DNA from: Lyophyllum atratum
Lineage: Eukaryota > Basidiomycota > Agaricomycetes > Agaricales > Lyophyllaceae
Assembly: GCA_014905825.1 (NCBI GenBank)
Contig: JACGCN010000059.1
Span: 62,001-126,000, forward strand
Reading direction: 5' to 3'
DNA: 64,000 nucleotides
The translations under genes were made by a program, and so were the position numbers. Below the pieces are notes generated by a model. That model worked only from the letters and a program-made list of their open reading frames with translations. It was not told the DNA's origin and did no database searches. Every line of letters begins with the position of its first letter. The first letter of the stretch is position 1. Shown here in pieces: positions 58,638 through 64,000 of this stretch.

Positions 58638-60052
58638 ATGAGCGGTCCAGACTGGGACCTCCTTTCGTCTTATGCGGGATTGTTAACCCTTGCGTGTAGC
58701 TCTATTTATTTTGGATCTTTTGGATCCTTGCCCGTGCGTCCTATTCTGATACTAACAAATGCATTTCTAACGTAACTCTAAATACATCAAGAATCCCAAA
58801 CGCCAGGACGGCAGTCCCGCAGACGAAGATGATGAGGAGGAAGTTCCAGACCGCATGTCGGCTGGAGACGCGTGGCTTTTCCCTGTGGTGAGTGGAATAC
58901 CGATTCTTAGCGCGGGGATTGTGCTTATGTGCATCAGCTTGGATCTGTCGCCCTGTTGGGGCTCTACACTATCGTTAAATTCTTCGGAAAAGAGTGGATT
59001 AATTGGTTCCTTGGCTGGTACTTTTCTATTGCAGGGGTAATGAGTGTCTGGAAGGTGACCATCAAATCCCGCGGCTCTGAACTATCTGGCTCAAGCTAAG
59101 CCAATGACGCAGTCGTCAATATCTTTCATACGTTTTCTACTTGGGCCTACGCGCTGGAAGCAATTCGAAAAGACCAGCATTCTAATCAAGAAAGGCTCAA
59201 CTTGTATGTTTTCTTGGCGCTATAACTGCTAATCTCATTCCCTTCCCATCTGCAGCGCTCTTGTCCTTATCCTGGAGAACGCCCTCATTGCTTCTATTCC
59301 CTCTAGCGATCGTTCCATCAGCCATATACTCCTTCTCGAAAGCCAGCCGTAAACCTGTTCTGATGACAAATATCTTATCACTCTCGTTTTCGCATAATGC
59401 GCTATCGCTGCTGAAAATTGATTCCTCTCAAACTGGTGCCATCCTTCTATCAGGCCTATTCTTCTACGACATCTGGTGGGTTTTCGGGACCGAGGTGGTG
59501 GGTATCAACTATCTCATTTGCGCGTCCCTACTGACTCGAGGACTCGCGCCGCAGATGGTCAAAGTCGCGACTACACTGGACGTGCCAATTAAACTCCTTT
59601 GGCCCAAGTCCCTAATATTCTCAGATGTCCAAGGGTTCACGATGCTCGGCCTTGGGGACGTGGTGATCCCAGGAACGTTCATTGCCTTCGCGCTTCGTTT
59701 TGACCACCATCGAGCCCTTCAATCCAATGCATCTACCCAGGGCTCCTTCTCTAAACCGTACTTCTACTCCGTTTTGGCCAGCTATTTCTTGGGCCTTGTC
59801 GCTACCATGACCGTCATGCACGTTTTTGGAAAAGCGCAGCCTGCGCTACTGTACCTCAGGTACGGTTTCTAAATCTGGGTAGGCTAGATCGATGTTGGAG
59901 ACTGATGAGAACGACCATGCTACAGCCCTGCCTGCATCCTGTCTTTTTTCTTAACAGCCTTCGTTCGTGGAGAGTTCCGCGAGGCCTGTAGATGGAGTGA
60001 CGATCCGGATTCCACTGGGACTGCCACCGCCATGGAGAAAAAATCAAACTGA
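58638..60052 (+). CDS. Signal peptide peptidase (intramembrane aspartyl protease, A22B)
   Basis: Cuts leftover signal peptides and some tail-anchored proteins within the ER membrane. The protein starts MSGPDWDLLSSYAGLLTLAC, followed by an acidic loop (ADEDDEEEVPDRMSAGDAWL) and several membrane helices. The catalytic motifs are all present: FFYDIWWVFGTEVV (YD), MLGLGDVVIPG (GLGD), and KAQPALLYL (PAL). The last exon reads SPACILSFFLTAFVRGEFRE to AMEKKSN before TGA at 60050-60052. There is no clear KKXX ER-retrieval signal; the terminus is KKSN. Introns near 58731-58793, about 58887-58950, 59038-59110, 59204-59257 and 59860-59930. Size and order match fungal and animal SPP rather than the larger SPPL2 proteins. 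Confidence 0.9.
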
Positions 60053-62395
60053 GCCCAACGACCTAGACAGCGCACCTTGTCCTCGACCTGTATATCGTCT
60101 CTTTCTTATACCTACGTCTTGAGCCGCTCGCACTGGAACCGCTGCCTCGCCTGTTCCAAATATATCCATTTCCACGCCACTCTAGGACCCCAGTGGTCCC
60201 TTTACTCACTCTCCTTGTGACGCGAACCTAAAATTTGAACCTCATTGAGCGAATTAATATGCACGCACATGCGGCCGTATATATCACGGCATAAGCTCCT
60301 TCATCATCAACATCACGTCTATCTCCCACTAAAACCAACTGAATTGCTGTCCTCCATGTCCGAGCCCGCCATAAACGAACAAAGAGGTGTAGTGGGTCGC
60401 ACGCACCCTTGTAACAACCGGCAGGCAATGGTCACAAGGTCGCCACCAGTACCAAGAGGGATTCAAACCCCGAGAAATCGGGCTTACTTGTACACGAGGG
60501 CTAGAATTTGCCTTGGAGGCTGGTAAATTTGGATATGGGTGAGTGGGGGGATCTTGGGGAGAGGGGCGAGGGAGCTACTCGGAAAGTGGGTTCGCAGAAT
60601 CAAGAAGGAAGGCACTGGCATTCTTATATATGTGTAGATTCATTGAGATAAGGGCTATGTATACATTTATTAGCAAGGCAAGATAGCAGTCCTACAGATA
60701 ATGCGATAAGTAAGATAGTGGATGGCAGGCATGGACATCTCCAATCATCAGGTTGCAGGATATCTGGATCTTGTAATCAGGATCTCGCCCAATAGCGGAA
60801 TTAAGAGGGCACTGGCAGAAGGACTCGAAGGCGAACACCAGGGAATACCGGCTTCGATAGTTGAGCCAATGAAAACCATGTGGGTGAAAATGAGGCTAGC
60901 ACGAGCTCGAGTCATCGAGGAGACTCCTCCGGTATGGTCTTTGTCGCCCTGCGGGTATATTTAATTTTGCTTGACTAGGCTTACAGTAACGCGGCGTATG
61001 TACACGAGATATATGGCATTGGCTGGAGCTCAGATTTGACTTGAAATGATGGTGGCGTTCAAAGCTAACTGTAGCCCAGTAGTACCTCCATTGGGTCAGC
61101 TTAACACGAAGGGAATTGAAGACCACAGGCCTAGGCCGATTCACGCTCCAGCTGTAAGGTAATATCAGTGACTCCTCTAAAAATAGAATTCACCTTATGT
61201 CTTTAGATTGAAGTTCTCCGAGAGTTCATCCTCATACACCGCACCACGCTTGGCTGACGCTGTCTCAGCCTCGCGTCAGCACTCGACGGCTGTCCTTTTG
61301 ACAGAGAGCCCATGGAAGCAACCTCTCCTAGACTCTTGGGATCTCTTTGTAACCAGGTGGAACGACATCTTCCGACGCGGATGACGTCGAGCTTCGCGTC
61401 GCAAGGGGTTTTGCCATGATCTGGTTCCCAAATTTCATATAGATGATTTAATCAGTAGATGGGTAGTTGACATCAATGGATATCAATGGTGCCGGTATGA
61501 GGGAAGCGAAGGTGTCGGCTGGGAAATTCAGAATGAGGAGCTGGATACTTCAATTTTCACCTATCTTCGTGAATAGCGCTGCGCAGAGCTGATCTGCATA
61601 TATATCATTCATATTCCGATACGATTGTTGGAAGTGGAGGATTCGGAGGTGATTCACAGACTAAACGATCAAGGTACCGAACACGCGCTATGTTGCTTGG
61701 CCGAAGACAAGCCGTTCCTAGCCGATCGATCGACAAGAGTGATCGTGATCCAGGGGGGATGAAGGAATCAAAGGATTGGAGGTGAGCAGCATGTTTTTAA
61801 ATGACTGGACAACCAGGCGGCTCAAGTTTTTCTCGATATCACACGGAGATGTAAAGGAAGATCGCCGCTACTCTTGAGATAGTGGGAAGATTTAGATCTT
61901 TTGGAGGGCGTTGAGAATATGGCATACTACATGTGGAGAATTGGTTCCCGGGGGCGAATTAACGAAACGTGGGCAGCATATTCGAGAGCAGTGTATTGCT
62001 CATTGCGGCTGAAATGGGCCCTTCTCTGAGTCTCATCGACATCGATTGCAGGCTGGAAGGCAGGGAGGACCCCCGACACAAGCGGAGAAATTGCTGTGAC
62101 TCGTGTGACAGGGATGTCCAGGGTCTTCCTTATGCGGACCGGAGATTTGTTGTAGAGTCGGTATTCAGGCTGCGTTCTTCCTCCTCCCTGAGCCTGCACG
62201 TTGCCCTCAGCTGTCTTCTAGCTCACAGGCCACCTCCCGCCGACTTTTCATTACACGCATCTCGTAACTTCCGCTGTTCCACTCAGCACTTACATACAGA
62301 GCGTCCGACTTTGCCCTCACACCCCTCAAGGGTTCCTCAGCAGCCGTTTGCCCTTCTTGGAGCTCTGCAGGCAGCCATTGTTGCATTCATCGTCC
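60053..62395. other. 2.3 kb with no supported gene; long 5' flank of GATA gene
   Basis: Open frames are short and without motifs. The stretch 62190-62390 is pyrimidine-rich, as in fungal promoters and leaders. A long upstream region is common for GATA-type nitrogen regulators. A short T-arm-like stretch near 60455 (minus strand) does not make a tRNA. Confidence 0.4.
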
Positions 62396-64000
62396 ATGGA
62401 ACATCCCTCGTCGTCTTCAAGACGATATGTTGACGGGAATCTCCCAGGAAATCGCCCACATGACAGAAGTTGGTCCCCGATATCTCGTTCAACTCTCGAC
62501 AACTCGTTGTCCAACCATCCGAATGCGTACAACATGAATCAACACCCATCATCTTTGAACTCCTCCGCCCACCCCTCACCTTGGTCCCAGGCGCTCAATC
62601 TTGGCCAAGGTCATAATTACTCCTTGCCTGAGTTGGCCACCCATAATTTGGGACCGGACTTGACTCCAGGGATGCCGGGCTCATTCGGCAATGATTGGGG
62701 GCATCCGTTTCCTGCACCTATGAACCCCAACGCGTACACTGGCCTAGCGCCAAATGCTGGCCTCCCCTCCCTCTCTTCCTCTCCCTCGGGAGGTACCCCA
62801 AGTCTCTCGAGCTCTTACCACAGCTCGCACCAGACTCAAGTTTCCAGCGTGTCTCAATCAGGTTCCCCTGGTTCTTGGTCTCAATCCCAATCCCCAGTTC
62901 ACTTCAAGTTTCCTCCAACTTACCCCGTAAAAACTAACGTTCCACGGTCGAGCTCAGACCTTAAGGGCAAGCTAGCAGGAGGTATGTCTCATTTTCTCCT
63001 TTTCGGTTTCAGTCTACTGACGTACTTTAATAACCTCAACCATCAGTCGACGATGGAAGGCACAGTTCTCTCTGGCCGCGGCATCATATCACTGGACCCG
63101 GATCGCTCTATCGCACGAATAGTGGTCCCAACATCGGAATGGGATTCGATCCGTCTTCGGCCCAGGTGTCGTCGGACAACCCTTCTCTCAACTATATACA
63201 TCCATATCCGACCCCAGGTGAGCGTTCAAATCCAGGCCTTCCACCATCGCTGTGGATGTCTCCTGCATCTACTTCTGTCACGTCGCCTCCAGCGTACGGT
63301 ACGCTGAACAAACAAACGTCTACTCCTCTCCCAGGATACAAGGCCTCGCACAACAGGAGTCCATATGAACGATCTCCAGTGTCCTCAAAATCACCTAGCC
63401 TTGACTCGAAATCCACGCTTTTCTCGGACATCTTCTCGGAAGAACTCTTCGGGCCCAACAGGCACTCTATATCTCCCCAGGCTACCAGTCCTTTCACCTC
63501 TCCCAGAATTCCTGGCTCTCCTGATCTGCAGTCGGTGGAAATTCCGCCTGATCCAGGGCAGCTTGCGAAGGAGGACCCGTTGGCGACCCAAGTGTGGAAA
63601 ATGTACGCGCGGACTAAGGCGACTTTACCGCATGCACAAAGGATGGAGAATCTCACCTGGAGGATGATGGCATTGGCTTTGAAGAAGAAGAAGGAGGAGG
63701 ATGACGAAGCGGCGGCGAAGGAGAATGGGAAGGGGGAGGAGCGTACTATTGAAGATTCGGCCGTTCTAGAAGCCAAATCTGAGACGTCGCAGCGCCAGGA
63801 TATACCGGAAGTAGAACCCGAGGCAGACAGGGATTCGGATGAGCGAGGTCGGCGGATCGACAAGGGCAAAACGCGGGTACGGGTCGTTGGGTTTGATGGC
63901 ACTAATCAAGATGGCTTCGAGGAAGCAGAGTAAGTCGTGTTTGGCCTAGGGAAGCTTGAGTGGGTTTTCATCAGCTTTCACAGCGTTGCACCTATGGACT
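62396..64000 (+). CDS. GATA-type regulator with AreA/Gat1 N-terminal domain (DUF1752), 3' end missing
   Basis: A likely nitrogen- or iron-responsive GATA transcription factor. The N-terminal 200 residues are Ser/Pro/Asn-rich ([20 protein letters not shown]). After an intron near 62981-63047 the frame continues [14 protein letters not shown]. The key evidence is at about residues 395-435: [20 protein letters not shown] and [20 protein letters not shown], the conserved N-terminal block of AreA/Gat1-type proteins. An acidic, charged stretch follows. A donor near 63930 and acceptor near 63982 lead to DVAPMD at the window edge, which resembles the VPMDW segment before the zinc finger in basidiomycete relatives. 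The GATA zinc finger itself lies outside the window, so the class is inferred. Confidence 0.8.

Noticed and set aside
60400..60540. tRNA-like T arm (GGGGTTTGAATCCC on the minus strand) with possible ACCAG/CTGGT end pairing
   Set aside because: No D arm, A box or anticodon arm could be fitted and the T-stem has mismatches.
61969..62433. 154-codon plus-strand frame before the GATA gene
   Set aside because: Composition follows the pyrimidine-rich leader, there is no motif, and it overlaps the true start in another frame.
63192..63902. 236-codon minus-strand frame
   Set aside because: Antisense to the GATA-type gene with its conserved DUF1752 block; a shadow frame.

Overview
This window looks like nuclear DNA of a filamentous basidiomycete, probably an Agaricomycete. 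Genes are dense and lie on both strands. Almost every one is cut by several introns of about 45-70 bp with GT...AG ends, and the products are eukaryotic and fungal: Zn2Cys6 and GATA regulators, Chk2-type kinase, complex I subunits, signal peptidase, PI4-kinase II. There are no operons, no bacterial-type promoters, and no tRNA, rRNA, CRISPR array or intact transposon that I could support. Gene models below are spans from start to stop codon across introns. I placed splice sites by hand from GT/GC...AG signals, frame and family motifs, so individual exon edges may be off by a few codons.

Layout, left to right. 1-10 kb: a PP2C phosphatase running off the left edge, an eIF5-mimic (BZW/5MP) protein, a large Zn2Cys6 activator, 2 kb with no clear gene, then the meiotic recombination factor MND1. 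10-24 kb: a cytochrome P450, a long conserved Ser/Pro-rich protein of unknown function, the complex I iron-sulfur subunit NDUFS7, an API5 homologue, a DOMON/cytochrome b561 membrane protein, and a ubiquitin C-terminal hydrolase that seems to lack its catalytic histidine. 24-29 kb: a gene-poor stretch with a decayed minisatellite, homocysteine S-methyltransferase with a GC-AG intron, and a doubtful gene fragment. 29-39 kb: a Chk2-type FHA kinase, a regulator with its zinc cluster at the C-terminus, signal peptidase subunit SPC3, a doubtful gene, and an unknown membrane protein. 39-51 kb: a glycerolipid acyltransferase with two micro-exons, type II PI4-kinase (LSB6), a Tat-SF1/CUS2-like splicing factor, a hemerythrin-domain protein, the complex I 21 kDa subunit and a UPF0643-like protein. 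51-64 kb: an unknown Pro-rich protein, gamma-glutamyltransferase, 1.9 kb of empty DNA, signal peptide peptidase, 2.3 kb of empty DNA, and the 5' part of an AreA-type GATA factor cut by the right edge.

The genes do not form one pathway and I see no biosynthetic cluster. A few share a theme: two complex I subunits, two enzymes of signal-peptide handling (SPC3 and SPP), two membrane-lipid enzymes side by side (acyltransferase and PI4-kinase), and two genes tied to meiosis and DNA damage (MND1 and Chk2-like). I did not find a clearly new biological system. The most unusual items are the catalytic-His-less UCH, the very small exons and GC-AG introns, the C-terminal zinc-cluster regulator, and several conserved-looking proteins of unknown function.
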